Notes: a model not told the origin generated them from the sequence alone. A DNA stretch of 64,000 nucleotides from Janthinobacterium sp. SUN073 (GCF_030397665.1 NZ_JAPUBT010000016.1:1-64000); one strand, 5' to 3'. Positions 45,969-55,670 are shown, counted from the first letter of the stretch. Numbers and translations: made by a program.

Positions 45969-47524
45969 CAGATATCCTGTCCGTTTTCCAGCGCGATGTC
46001 GCGCACGGCGTCGACAAATACCTGCGCGCGGTGCGCATAGTTCTTGAACATGTCCAGGCTGGCGCAGGCGGGCGACAGCAGCACGGCATCGCCGGCCAGC
46101 GCCAGGCTGCTGGCGCGCTTGACGGCCTCCGGCAAGGTGGCGCAGTCGATGATGTCCACGCCAGCCGGCTCCAGAGCAGCGCGCAGCGCTGGCGCATCGC
46201 GGCCGATCAGCACCACGGCACGCACGTAGCGCGACACGGGTTCAGCCAGCGGCGAAAAATCCTGCCCCTTGCCGTCACCGCCGGCGATCAGCACCAGACG
46301 CTGTTCCGCACCGCCAAACGCCTTGCCCAGGCCGAACAACGCAGCCACGGTCGCGCCCACGTTGGTGCCCTTGCTGTCGTCGTAGTATTCGACTTCACCC
46401 ACGGCCGTGATCAGCTCCACGCGGTGCGGCTCGCCCTGGTATTCGCGCAAGCCATGCAGCAGCGGTGCGAACGGCAGGCCGATGGCACGGCACAGGGCCA
46501 GTGCCGCCAGCGCATTCGAGGCATTGTGCTGGCCGCGGATTTTCAGCGCATCGGCCGGCATCAGTTTCTTGGCCGTCGTCGGCACCGGTTCCGGCGCCGG
46601 ATCGTTCTTCTTGCGTTTTTTCTCGATGACTTCTTCACTGGGCACGGCTTGCGCCAGCCAGAAGATGCCCCGTTCATTCACCAGGCCAAAGCTGTCCACG
46701 TCAAGCGGCTCGCCCGTGCCGAAGGTGATCGTCGCGGCCAGCGGATCGGCCATGTGCATAACTAACGCATCGTCGCGGTTCAGGATGCGCACGGTCTGGT
46801 CGCCGAAGATGCGTGCCTTGTCGCTCGCATAAGAGGCCATGTCGCCATGCCAGTCCAGGTGATCCTGCGACAGATTCAAGACCGTGGCCGCATCGGCCTG
46901 CAGGCTGAACGTCGTGTGCAGCTGGAAGCTGGACAACTCCAAAATCCACGCCTGCGGCAAGGTGCTGGCGACGGGTTCCGCCGCCTCAGCGTCCGCATCG
47001 ACCGGCAGCGGCGCGGGCTCGGCATCGAGTACCTCGCGCAGCACGTCCAGCGCCGCCGGGCTGATATTGCCGGCCACGCGCGTGGCCAGGCCGGCGCGTT
47101 CGCACAGCAAGCCAACCAGGCTGGTGACCGTCGTCTTGCCGTTGGTGCCCGTGATGGCGATGACTTTCGGCGCATAGCCGCGCTCCGCCTTGAGTGCGGC
47201 CAGTGCCTGCGCGAACAGTTCGATCTCGCCCCACACGGGGATATTTTTTTCAACAGCGGCAGGTGCAATCTGCGCCAGTTCGCGGCCCGGCGCCAGGCCG
47301 GGGCTGACGGCGACAAAATCGACGCCATCGAGCAGCTCGGCCGTGAAGGCACCGGCGATGAACTGCGCCTGCGGCACGGCAGCCTGCAGCGCGGCCAGGC
47401 GCTCAGGCGCCTCACGCGTGTCAGCCACGCGGACTAGAGCACCGCTGCGGGCCAGCCACAGGGCCATGGCCAGGCCCGACTCCCCGAGGCCCAGTACCAG
47501 TGCGGTTTTAGCGTCGTACATCAT
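45968..47524 (-). CDS. murD: UDP-N-acetylmuramoylalanine--D-glutamate ligase MurD
   Basis: MurD adds D-glutamate to UDP-MurNAc-L-Ala. The product is 518 aa, clearly longer than E. coli MurD (438). The ATP loop is GTNGKTTVTS near residue 130, and ILELSSFQL follows near 198. Two low-complexity insertions explain the length: an acidic/proline stretch near residues 168-190 and a lysine/proline-rich stretch with EKKRKKNDPAPEPVP near 299-315. It shares one base with both neighbours. Confidence 0.95.
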   Translation of the reverse strand: MMYDAKTALVLGLGESGLAMALWLARSGALVRVADTREAPERLAALQAAVPQAQFIAGAFTAELLDGVDFVAVSPGLAPGRELAQIAPAAVEKNIPVWGEIELFAQALAALKAERGYAPKVIAITGTNGKTTVTSLVGLLCERAGLATRVAGNISPAALDVLREVLDAEPAPLPVDADAEAAEPVASTLPQAWILELSSFQLHTTFSLQADAATVLNLSQDHLDWHGDMASYASDKARIFGDQTVRILNRDDALVMHMADPLAATITFGTGEPLDVDSFGLVNERGIFWLAQAVPSEEVIEKKRKKNDPAPEPVPTTAKKLMPADALKIRGQHNASNALAALALCRAIGLPFAPLLHGLREYQGEPHRVELITAVGEVEYYDDSKGTNVGATVAALFGLGKAFGGAEQRLVLIAGGDGKGQDFSPLAEPVSRYVRAVVLIGRDAPALRAALEPAGVDIIDCATLPEAVKRASSLALAGDAVLLSPACASLDMFKNYAHRAQVFVDAVRDIALENGQDI

Positions 47525-48699
47525 CAGCGCAGCTTCAAGGTGGTCAGGCCGAGCAGCACCAGCATCATGGTGATGATCCAGAAACGCACGACAACCTGCG
47601 TCTCTTTCCAGCCTTTTTGTTCAAAATGGTGATGCAGTGGCGCCATCAGGAAAACGCGGCGGCCAGCGCCATAGCGCTTCTTGGTGTACTTGAACCAGAC
47701 GACCTGGATAATCACGGACAGCGTTTCGACGACGAAGATGCCGCCCATGATGAACAGGACGATTTCCTGGCGCACGATGACGGCGACGGTGCCCAGTGCG
47801 CCCCCCAGGGCCAGCGCGCCCACGTCGCCCATGAACACTTTCGCGGGGTGCGTGTTATACCAGAGGAAGGCCAGGCCGGAACCGGCCAGCGCGCCGCAGA
47901 AGATCACCAGTTCGCCGGCGCCTGGAATGTGCGGAATGAACAGGTAGCGCGCATACGTGGCGTTACCCGTCAGGTAGGCGAACAGGCCCAGGGCCGTGCC
48001 CACCATCACGGTCGGCATGATGGCCAGCCCATCCAGGCCGTCCGTAAAGTTGACGGCGTTGCTGGTGCCGACGATGACGCAGTAGGTCAGCGCGATGAAG
48101 CCCCAGACACCCAGCGGATAGCTGATGGTTTTAAAGAAGGGCACGATCAGATCGGCTTTCGGCGGCAAGTCCATGGCGAAGCCGGACTGCACCCAGGCGT
48201 AGATCAGATTCCACACGTGGCCCGCATCGGGTTCCGACACGGAGACGGAAAACGCCAGGTAAAACGCGGCGACGATGCCGATCAGCGACTGCCAGAAGTA
48301 TTTTTCGCGCGAGCGCATGCCTTCCGGGTCCTGGTGCACCACCTTGCGGTAGTCATCGGCCCAGCCGACGGCGCCAAAGCCCAAGGTGACGATCAAGACC
48401 GGCCAGATGAAGCGGTTCGACAGGTCGGCCCACAGCAGGGTGGAAATGCCGATGGCGATCAGGATCAGCACACCGCCCATGGTGGGCGTGCCGTGTTTTT
48501 TCAGGTGCGTCTGCGGACCGTCCGTGCGCACGGCCTGGCCGACCTTCATGCGCGTGAGCATGCGGATCACGGCGGGACCGGCGCACAGGCCGATCAGAAT
48601 CGCCGTCAGGGTGGCAAAGACGGCGCGGAAAGTGATGAAGTTAAAGACCCGCAATGGGCCAATGTCGTCCTGGAAATAATGAGCGAGCCAGAGCAGCAT
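47524..48699 (-). CDS. mraY: Phospho-N-acetylmuramoyl-pentapeptide transferase MraY
   Basis: MraY is the membrane enzyme that makes lipid I by moving phospho-MurNAc-pentapeptide to undecaprenyl phosphate. The product is 391 aa with ten helices. Catalytic aspartates lie in GWADDYRK near residue 115 and in NFTDGLDGLAI near 217. The histidine motif is in MAPLHHHFEQKGW near 350. It is slightly longer than E. coli MraY (360), through a loop around residues 155-185. Confidence 0.96.
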   Translation of the reverse strand: MLLWLAHYFQDDIGPLRVFNFITFRAVFATLTAILIGLCAGPAVIRMLTRMKVGQAVRTDGPQTHLKKHGTPTMGGVLILIAIGISTLLWADLSNRFIWPVLIVTLGFGAVGWADDYRKVVHQDPEGMRSREKYFWQSLIGIVAAFYLAFSVSVSEPDAGHVWNLIYAWVQSGFAMDLPPKADLIVPFFKTISYPLGVWGFIALTYCVIVGTSNAVNFTDGLDGLAIMPTVMVGTALGLFAYLTGNATYARYLFIPHIPGAGELVIFCGALAGSGLAFLWYNTHPAKVFMGDVGALALGGALGTVAVIVRQEIVLFIMGGIFVVETLSVIIQVVWFKYTKKRYGAGRRVFLMAPLHHHFEQKGWKETQVVVRFWIITMMLVLLGLTTLKLR

Positions 48700-48701
48700 G
48701 A

Positions 48702-50132
48702 TTAGTGAGCTTCCTTGTTATTGTTGTTTGAACCAATCAAATGCTGCACGGCCCGTTCCATTTTCATGAAGCGGGAGCCCTTGATTAATACTGTTGCATC
48801 CGAACGGCCGGACAAATGCGCATCGAGCGCCGCCAGCAAGCCGTCGAACTGTTCGAAATACTCCACGACCGTGCCCGATTCCTGGCTGGCGGCAGCCTGC
48901 GCCGCATTCACCAGATGGCGCGCCAGGCCGCCCGTCGCCAGCACGTGTTCGATGCCTTTGATGGCGGCGTAGGCGCCGATCTCTTCGTGGAACTGCTGCC
49001 CCTGCGTGCCGACTTCGCCCATCTCGCCCAGCACCAGGATGCGTGGTGCCGCGGCCTGCGCCAGCACATCGATGGCCGCGCGCGCCGAATCCGGATTGGC
49101 GTTATACGTGTCGTCGATGATGGTGGCGCCGTTGGCGGCACGTTTTTTCTGCAGACGACCGTTCACGGGCGCAAACGCCTCCAGGCCCTGCTTGATATGT
49201 TCGATGGCGATGCCCGAGCCAACGGCGCATGCCACGGCCGCCAGCGCATTGCGCACATTATGGTCGCCCGCAGCCTGCAAGCCGACGAAGAACTGGCGCA
49301 AGCTGCCATCCTGCGCGCGCACGCTGACGAACATGTCGCTGCCAAAATCCTCGGCCGCGCGGTGCGTGCAGCTCACGTCAGCGTCCTTCGACAGCCCGAA
49401 GGTGATGACGGCGCGCGCGCCGGCCAGCTCGCGCCACACGGGCGTGAATTCATCGCCGTGCGGGAAGACGGCCACGCCGTCGTCGGCCAATGCCGCCAGC
49501 GCCGCGCCGTTCTCGCGCGCCACCGCCTCCACTGTATGCATGAATTCCTGGTGCTCGCGCTGCGCGTTGTTGACCATTGCGAGGGTCGGCGCGGCGATTG
49601 CCGCCAGGCGGGCGATTTCGCCCGGATGGTTCATGCCCATCTCGATCACGGCCGCCTGGTGCTGCTCGCTCAGGCGGAACAGGGTCAATGGCACGCCGAT
49701 TTCATTATTCAGGTTGCCACGCGTGGCCAGGCGCGCTTCTTCGCCAAAGGCCGCCGCCAGGATGGACGAAATCATCTCCTTGACGGTGGTCTTGCCATTG
49801 CTGCCGGTGACGCCGATGACGGGCAAATTGAAACGGCGGCGCCAGTGATGGGCAATGCGGCCCAGCGCCACCAGGGTATCGGCGACCACGATGGCCGGGA
49901 CCTTGCCGCTGTCCCAGCCTGCGGGCAGGCGCTCGACCACCACGGCGGCGACGCCGCGCGCGGCCACCTGGTCGAGGAAGTCGTGTGCGTCGAAACTCTC
50001 GCCGCGCAAGGCGACGAACAGCGAGCCGGCTTGGGCGCTGCGGCTGTCGGTGGACACGCCGTCAAACGCCGCGTCGCCCGTCAGCTGCGCGCCGTCCAAC
50101 GCCTGCAACAGTTCTATCAGGGTGCCGCGCAT
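48702..50132 (-). CDS. murF: UDP-MurNAc-tripeptide--D-alanyl-D-alanine ligase MurF
   Basis: MurF adds the D-Ala-D-Ala dipeptide to complete the pentapeptide precursor. The 476 aa protein has an N-terminal substrate domain (GVSTDSRSAQAGSLFVAL near residue 24), the ATP loop GVTGSNGKTTVKEM near 107, and DDTYNANPDS near 341. The start shares one base with the murE stop, and mraY follows after two bases. Confidence 0.96.
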   Translation of the reverse strand: MRGTLIELLQALDGAQLTGDAAFDGVSTDSRSAQAGSLFVALRGESFDAHDFLDQVAARGVAAVVVERLPAGWDSGKVPAIVVADTLVALGRIAHHWRRRFNLPVIGVTGSNGKTTVKEMISSILAAAFGEEARLATRGNLNNEIGVPLTLFRLSEQHQAAVIEMGMNHPGEIARLAAIAAPTLAMVNNAQREHQEFMHTVEAVARENGAALAALADDGVAVFPHGDEFTPVWRELAGARAVITFGLSKDADVSCTHRAAEDFGSDMFVSVRAQDGSLRQFFVGLQAAGDHNVRNALAAVACAVGSGIAIEHIKQGLEAFAPVNGRLQKKRAANGATIIDDTYNANPDSARAAIDVLAQAAAPRILVLGEMGEVGTQGQQFHEEIGAYAAIKGIEHVLATGGLARHLVNAAQAAASQESGTVVEYFEQFDGLLAALDAHLSGRSDATVLIKGSRFMKMERAVQHLIGSNNNNKEAH

Positions 50133-51652
50133 CAGTTCGTCCTCATCATGGTCAGGCGCGCGGACAGGGCCAGCTGCGCATGGTCGGCGTCGGAGAACGG
50201 CAGTTTCTTGCCCTTGATTTCCTGGTACGGCTCATGGCCCTTGCCCGCCAACAGGATCACGTCCGGCTTGGCCGCGTGCTTGATGGCCGACAGGATGGCC
50301 GCGGCGCGGTCTTCGATGGCCTGCGGCTGCGGGCCGTCTGCGCGCATGCCGGCGACGATCTGCGCGATGATGGCGTGCGGGTCTTCGCTGCGCGGATTGT
50401 CGCTGGTGACCAGCACGTGATCGGCCAGCTGCGCGATGGCGCCCATCTGCGGACGCTTGCCCGGATCACGGTCGCCGCCGCAGCCGAACACGCACCACAG
50501 CTGGCCGCCACGTTCCTGCGCCACCTGGCGCAAGGCGGCCAGGGTTTTTGCCAAAGCGTCCGGCGTATGCGCGTAATCGATGACGACCATCGGCGCTTCC
50601 TGGCCACCCACCTGTTGCATGCGGCCGGGAGCCGGCTGCAGCGATTCGATGCCATCGATGGCGGCGCGCAGGCCGGTGCCATGCGCCAGCAAGGCGCCCA
50701 GCACGGCCAGCGCGTTGCTGATATTGAAGTGCCCCACCAGCTGCGTCTTGACCAGCGCCACGCCCAGCGCGCATTCCAGGTGGAAGTCGGTGCCGGCATT
50801 GCGGCTGCGGAACTGGCTGGCGCGCAGCATCAGCACACCCGGCAAGTCAGGCTGGCTGGCCGCATCCTGCAAGGTATAGCCGATGACGGGATATTCGCCC
50901 GTCAGCTTGCCATCCACGTGGCGCGCCACGCGCAGCCCCATGGGGTCATCGAGGTTGATGACGGCCGTTTTCAGGCCGGGCCAGTCGAACAGTTTGACTT
51001 TGGCCGCCTCGTAGGTGGCCATGTCGCCATGGTAGTCGAGGTGGTCGCGCGTCAGATTGGTGAACATGGCGACATCGAAATGCATGCCGGCCGCGCGCTC
51101 CTGGTCCAGGCCGATCGACGACACTTCGATGGCAACAGCCTTGGCGCCAGCGTCGCGCATGGCGGCGAGTTTACGCGCCAGCAGCACGGCGTCGGGCGTG
51201 GTGTAGCCGGTGACGTCGAATTCGATGGCGCCGCGCGGCTTGCACAGGCCCACGCCCAAGGTACCGATGACGGACGATGTTTCACCCAGGCGCGCCAGTG
51301 CCTGTGCCAGCCACAGGGCGCACGAGGTTTTGCCATTCGTGCCCGTCACGCCGGCGCTGAACATGGCACTGTCGGGCATGTCGTAGAAAGCATGCGCCAC
51401 GGGGCCGGCCAGGCGTTTCAGATCGCTGACCAGCAGATGCGGCACGCTCCATGCGGCGTTCCATTCGACGGCGTCATGCACGATGGCGGCGGCGCCCTGC
51501 CCTATGGCGGCGGCGATGAAATCGGTGGCGCCCGCATAGGCGAAAAATACGTCGCCGCGCTGCACGCGTCGCGAATCGGACGTCAGCTGCCCGGACGGGG
51601 CAGCCGCTTTGATCCACAAACTGATGTCTTGTATGGTCATGAGTGACTTCAC
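50132..51652 (-). CDS. murE: UDP-MurNAc-tripeptide synthetase MurE (meso-DAP type)
   Basis: MurE adds the third residue of the stem peptide. The 506 aa product has DSRRVQRGDVFFAYAG near residue 25, the ATP loop GTNGKTSCALW near 108, and VTSDNPRSEDP near 418. DNPR is the motif of meso-diaminopimelate-adding enzymes, as expected for a Gram-negative. The start at 51652 overlaps the ftsI stop (ATGA); ATG 51640 is a possible alternative. Confidence 0.96.
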   Translation of the reverse strand: MKSLMTIQDISLWIKAAAPSGQLTSDSRRVQRGDVFFAYAGATDFIAAAIGQGAAAIVHDAVEWNAAWSVPHLLVSDLKRLAGPVAHAFYDMPDSAMFSAGVTGTNGKTSCALWLAQALARLGETSSVIGTLGVGLCKPRGAIEFDVTGYTTPDAVLLARKLAAMRDAGAKAVAIEVSSIGLDQERAAGMHFDVAMFTNLTRDHLDYHGDMATYEAAKVKLFDWPGLKTAVINLDDPMGLRVARHVDGKLTGEYPVIGYTLQDAASQPDLPGVLMLRASQFRSRNAGTDFHLECALGVALVKTQLVGHFNISNALAVLGALLAHGTGLRAAIDGIESLQPAPGRMQQVGGQEAPMVVIDYAHTPDALAKTLAALRQVAQERGGQLWCVFGCGGDRDPGKRPQMGAIAQLADHVLVTSDNPRSEDPHAIIAQIVAGMRADGPQPQAIEDRAAAILSAIKHAAKPDVILLAGKGHEPYQEIKGKKLPFSDADHAQLALSARLTMMRTN

Positions 51653-53427
51653 ATGGCCTCCGGACCGGCATTGGCCGGGACCACGATTTCGGTAACGGAG
51701 GAATCGGGCGGTACGTTCATCGCGCGCAGCGCGTTGGTTGCAATCGCCGCGAAAGCGGGAGCGGCAACCTGGCCACCATAGTGGGCAGGGCCGGTCGGTT
51801 CATCGATCATCACGGCAATGATGAAGCGCGGCGCCGACATCGGCACCATGCCCACGAAAGAGCCGATATATTTGCGCGGCATCGCATAGCGGCCGTTTTC
51901 AACTTTATAGGCAGTGCCCGTCTTGCCGCCCACGCGGTAGCCGGCGACCTGGGCGCGCTTGGCCGAGCCGTGCGCGCCGGAGACCACCAGTTCCAGCATG
52001 GCGCGCATGTCGGCGGCCGTCTTCGGCTTGATCACCTGCTGGCCCACGGGCAGCTCATTGACCTTCTGGAATGACAGGGGGATCGTATCGCCATCGCGGG
52101 CGAACATCATGTAGGAGCGCGCCAGCTGGATCAGCGAGACGGAAATGCCGTTACCGTAGCTCATGGTGGCCTGCTCCACCGGGCGCCACGATTTATACGG
52201 ACGCACGCGGCCGGCCACGGCGCCGGGGAAGCCCCATTTCGGCTGCTGGCCGAAGCCCACCTTGGTAAACATTTCCCACATTTCCTGCGACGGCATGCCC
52301 AGCGCGATTTTCGAGGTGCCGATGTTCGACGACATCTCGATGATTTCGGAGACACTGATCACGCCGTGCGGTTTGGTGTCGGTAATGGTGCGGTCGGCGA
52401 TGGTGTAACGGCCCGGACCCGTGTCGATCAGGGTGCCCGGCTTGACTCTGCCCGTATCGAGCGCCAGCGAGACGGTGATCGGTTTCAGGGTCGAACCGGG
52501 TTCAAAGGTGTCGGTCATGACGCGGTTGCGCAGCTGCTGGCCCGTGAGCTTGCGGCGGTCGTTCGGGTCGTAGCTGGGGTAGTTGGCCAGGGCCAGCACT
52601 TCGCCCGTGTGCACGTCGAGCACCACGGCGCCGCCGGCCTTGGCATTGAATTTTTCCACCGCTTCCTTCAGTTGCGTGAAGGCGATGTACTGGATCTTGC
52701 TGTCGACGGACAGGGTCAGGTCCTTGCCGTCATGCGGTTCGTGGATGAAGCCGATGTCTTCGACGATGTGGCCCAGGCGGTCCTTGATCACGCGGCGGCT
52801 GCCGGTGGTGCCGACCAGGGTTTTCTGCTGCGCCAGTTCCATGCTTTCCTGGCCCACGTCTTCCACGTTGGTAAAGCCCACCACGTGGGTCATCACTTCG
52901 CCCTGTGGATAAAAGCGCTTGTATTCCTTGCGCTCGTCGATGCCGTCGATGCCCAGCTTGGAGATCTTGTCGGCCACGTCCATCTCGACCTGGCGTTTCA
53001 GGTAAACGAAGCTGCGGTCCGAATCGAGCTTCTTGCGCAATTCGTTGACGTTCATTTCCAGCAGACCGGCCAGCGCATTGATTTTCTCGGGCGACGCCTG
53101 CAGCACATCGTCGGGAATGGCCCAGATGGCTTTCACGGGGACGGACGACGCCAACACCTGGCCATTGCGGTCGGTGATCTTGCCGCGCGTGGCCGGCAGT
53201 TCCAGCGTGCGCTCGTAGCGCGCCTTGCCCTGCTTTTGCAAAAACTGCGTCGACACGCCCTGCAGCCACAGGGCGCGCGCGCCCAGGCCGGCGAAAGCGA
53301 AGAACAGCAGGAACAGCACGACGCGCGAACGCCAGACGGGCAGACGCACTGCCAGTACGGGGTTCTTCGAGAATGGCACGCCTTTCGATGCCGCCACCCG
53401 GCCGTTGCTGTTACCGCCCAACTTCAT
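51649..53427 (-). CDS. ftsI: Peptidoglycan D,D-transpeptidase FtsI (PBP3)
   Basis: FtsI is the septal class B penicillin-binding protein, 592 aa, with one N-terminal membrane anchor (about residues 30-48). The transpeptidase domain has the active serine in EPGSTLKPI near 309, the SSN motif in EMSSNIGTSK near 366, and GGKTGTAYK near 503. It shares one base with ftsL and overlaps murE by four bases. Confidence 0.97.
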   Translation of the reverse strand: MKLGGNSNGRVAASKGVPFSKNPVLAVRLPVWRSRVVLFLLFFAFAGLGARALWLQGVSTQFLQKQGKARYERTLELPATRGKITDRNGQVLASSVPVKAIWAIPDDVLQASPEKINALAGLLEMNVNELRKKLDSDRSFVYLKRQVEMDVADKISKLGIDGIDERKEYKRFYPQGEVMTHVVGFTNVEDVGQESMELAQQKTLVGTTGSRRVIKDRLGHIVEDIGFIHEPHDGKDLTLSVDSKIQYIAFTQLKEAVEKFNAKAGGAVVLDVHTGEVLALANYPSYDPNDRRKLTGQQLRNRVMTDTFEPGSTLKPITVSLALDTGRVKPGTLIDTGPGRYTIADRTITDTKPHGVISVSEIIEMSSNIGTSKIALGMPSQEMWEMFTKVGFGQQPKWGFPGAVAGRVRPYKSWRPVEQATMSYGNGISVSLIQLARSYMMFARDGDTIPLSFQKVNELPVGQQVIKPKTAADMRAMLELVVSGAHGSAKRAQVAGYRVGGKTGTAYKVENGRYAMPRKYIGSFVGMVPMSAPRFIIAVMIDEPTGPAHYGGQVAAPAFAAIATNALRAMNVPPDSSVTEIVVPANAGPEAM

Positions 53428-53696
53428 TATTCGCCCTCCGTCAGGTATTGCGTACGCGCCGCCGTCAGCGGCGTCATGCTCAGGTCGCGCCGTGCGATCG
53501 ATTCGATGCGTTCATGCTTGCCCAAAGTGGACTGGTCCAGCTGCAGTTGTGCCCAGTCGATGTCGAGCTGGCGCGACAGCGCTTGCGCGCGCTCCAGGTC
53601 GATCAACAGGTGGCGCGACTGGTACTGCGCGTTCACCAGCGACAGGCCGCAGCACACCAGCAGGGCCGACAGCACGACACACAGCTTGCCAGTCAT
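53427..53696 (-). CDS. ftsL: Cell division protein FtsL
   Basis: This is a small bitopic protein of 89 aa with a transmembrane helix at about residues 4-23 and a periplasmic coiled-coil-like segment (LLIDLERAQALSRQLDIDW). It forms the FtsQLB complex. It overlaps rsmH by four bases and touches ftsI, the standard arrangement. Confidence 0.93.
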   Translation of the reverse strand: MTGKLCVVLSALLVCCGLSLVNAQYQSRHLLIDLERAQALSRQLDIDWAQLQLDQSTLGKHERIESIARRDLSMTPLTAARTQYLTEGE

Positions 53697-54664
53697 CGGG
53701 CGCCGCCACTGACTGGAATGGGCAAACGCTGCGCCACGCGCATCACGGCCGAACGCGAACGGGGATTACCCTCGATCTCGGCATCGGACGGCTTCATCTT
53801 CAATATCAGCTTCATTTCCGGCTGCGGCAAGTCGACCGCGCGGATCGGCAGGCGGCGGTCAGGCTGCTCCACGTTCGCCTTCGAGGCGAAGAAGCGCTTG
53901 ACCATGCGGTCTTCCAGCGAATGAAAACTGATCACGGCCATGCGCGCGCCGGGCGCCAGGCAGGCATACGCCTGATTCAGACCGATCTCGAGATCCTCGA
54001 GCTCTTTGTTAATGAAAATGCGGATTGCCTGAAAGGTGCGGGTAGCGGGGTCCTTACCCTTCTCGCGGGTCTTGACGGCGCCTGCCACGATGCTGGCAAG
54101 CTGTCGTGTGCTTGAAATTGGCTGGACTGCCCGGCCAGCAACAATCGCCTTTGCAATCTGAAAAGCAAACCGTTCTTCCCCATAATCGCGTATCACTTTC
54201 TCTAAATTCTGCTCGGTTTCCACCGCCAGCCATTCGGCCGCGGAGATGCCGCGCGTCGTATCCATGCGCATGTCCAGCGGTCCGTCGTTGCGGAAGCTGA
54301 AACCGCGCGCCGCATCGTCGACCTGCGGCGACGAGATGCCCAGGTCGAGCAAGATGCCGTCCACCTGCTGCACGCCACGCGCGGCCAGGCTGGCCGTCAT
54401 GGTGGCAAAGCTGTCATGGACAATTTCAAAGCGGGGGTCGCCGATCTGTTCGGCCGTGGCGATGGCTTGCAGATCCTTGTCGAAGCCGATCAGGCGCGCG
54501 TCAAGCGCCAGGCGCGACAAAATCAATCGGCTATGGCCGCCGCGGCCAAACGTGCCATCGACGTAAATACCGTGCGCACGGTCGCCCGACAGGTCGAGCG
54601 CATCGACCGCTTCATCGAGCAGCACCGTGCGATGCTGAAATTCCGGCACCGTGAGTTGTGTCAT
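53693..54664 (-). CDS. rsmH: 16S rRNA (cytosine-1402-N4)-methyltransferase RsmH
   Basis: RsmH (MraW) methylates N4 of C1402 of 16S rRNA. The 323 aa product has the SAM motif VDGTFGRGGHSRLIL near residue 36, GILLDLGISSPQVDD near 103, and FHSLEDRMVK near 246. It follows mraZ by nine bases at the head of the dcw cluster. Confidence 0.96.
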   Translation of the reverse strand: MTQLTVPEFQHRTVLLDEAVDALDLSGDRAHGIYVDGTFGRGGHSRLILSRLALDARLIGFDKDLQAIATAEQIGDPRFEIVHDSFATMTASLAARGVQQVDGILLDLGISSPQVDDAARGFSFRNDGPLDMRMDTTRGISAAEWLAVETEQNLEKVIRDYGEERFAFQIAKAIVAGRAVQPISSTRQLASIVAGAVKTREKGKDPATRTFQAIRIFINKELEDLEIGLNQAYACLAPGARMAVISFHSLEDRMVKRFFASKANVEQPDRRLPIRAVDLPQPEMKLILKMKPSDAEIEGNPRSRSAVMRVAQRLPIPVSGGAR

Positions 54665-54673
54665 TACGGAGCC

Positions 54674-55102
54674 TTAGAAAGAAAAATTGGAAAGTACATC
54701 GGGGGTGCCGGCATCGATCGCCTGCTGTTCTTTGTCGGCCAACTTGGCGGCATCCCATATTTCAAAGTGGCTGCCCATGCCGATCATCATGACTTCGCGC
54801 GACAGCCCCACGGCGTTGCGCAATTCAGGCGAGATCAGCACTCGGCCGGCCGAGTCCAGCTCGACGTCGACGGCGTTGCCGAGGAAGATGCGCTGCCAGG
54901 CGCGCGCCGACATGGGCCAGGCGGCGATTTGCTGGCGGTGGCTTTCCCACACGGGACGGGGGAAAAACAGCAGGCAGCCATCGGGGTGCTTGGTCAGGGT
55001 CAGACGGCCTTCGCATTGAATCGCCAGCGCGTCACGGTGCTTGGCAGGGATAGACATCCTGCCTTTGGCATCGAGATTGATTGCGGACGCGCCTTGAAAC
55101 AC
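54674..55102 (-). CDS. mraZ: Transcriptional regulator MraZ
   Basis: MraZ is a small DNA-binding protein of 142 aa with two SpoVT/AbrB-like halves: one from INLDAKGRMSIPAKHRDAL near residue 8, the other from VELDSAGRVLISPELRNAV near 80. It represses or tunes its own dcw operon. Translation starts at a GTG (55102). The 10-base-periodic TGKG repeats at 55158-55197 upstream are the likely binding site. Confidence 0.95.
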   Translation of the reverse strand: MFQGASAINLDAKGRMSIPAKHRDALAIQCEGRLTLTKHPDGCLLFFPRPVWESHRQQIAAWPMSARAWQRIFLGNAVDVELDSAGRVLISPELRNAVGLSREVMMIGMGSHFEIWDAAKLADKEQQAIDAGTPDVLSNFSF

Positions 55103-55157
55103 GGAAGACCTTTTTTGAGCTTGGGTTGCGACGCTTGCGCATCATGATGAAAAGGGG

Positions 55158-55197
55158 AAATTTCCCACAAAAACACACTTTTTCACACAGTTGCCCA
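55158..55197 (-). promoter_or_regulatory. MraZ box (four direct repeats)
   Basis: On the minus strand four consecutive 10-base units begin TGGG, TGTG, TGTG and TGGG (TGGGCAACTG, TGTGAAAAAG, TGTGTTTTTG, TGGGAAATTT). This matches the known MraZ operator plan of TGGG-type repeats one helical turn apart. The first unit abuts the -10 of the promoter. Confidence 0.8.
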
Positions 55198-55225
55198 CTT
55201 TAGAGTAAGCAAAGATAGTGGTCAA
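55197..55225 (-). promoter_or_regulatory. Promoter of the dcw cluster (Pmra)
   Basis: A -35 TTGACC (55225-55220), a 17-base spacer and a -10 TAAAGT (55202-55197) lie directly upstream of the MraZ box, about 95 bases before mraZ. The MraZ box covers the predicted start site, fitting repression. Confidence 0.7.
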
Positions 55226-55665
55226 GCGGTTTCCGATTGGCAAAACAGGAATTTTATTAATGAAATTAAGGACTTAGCGCATATCGTTGAAGCAGTCTCA
55301 AATAAAAATATATCGATAAATTAGATACTTATGAAAGATAGTGAATGTGCTACCTCATCTGCACACATGTGTTTTCCTACCGTAAACATCGAAAAAGACG
55401 AAATGCAAAAATTGAATTTTTTACAGTTAGTTGACACATGACAATACTTTCGCCCTCCAGGCACAACAACAAGCAGCCACAGCATAAGACTTGGTTTAAG
55501 GCAAAAAAATTTCGCTCTTGGCGCGTATCGGCCCTGTTTTCCGGGGTTGGCCTGATACGGATCAACTATTTTTGCAATGCAGCAATTAATTAAGACGAAG
55601 AAACTTTAACCAATTGTTCACTTTAATTGTATATACAACTTTATCCTGAATGCTATTCTTTTGAA
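55226..55665. other. AT-rich non-coding spacer
   Basis: About 440 bases between the mra promoter and the rnpB terminator hold no credible gene; a 62-codon minus-strand frame (55377-55565) lacks protein-like features. Base composition is much more AT-rich than the rest of the window. I see no long repeat or RNA structure in it. Confidence 0.6.
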
Positions 55666-55670
55666 AACAA

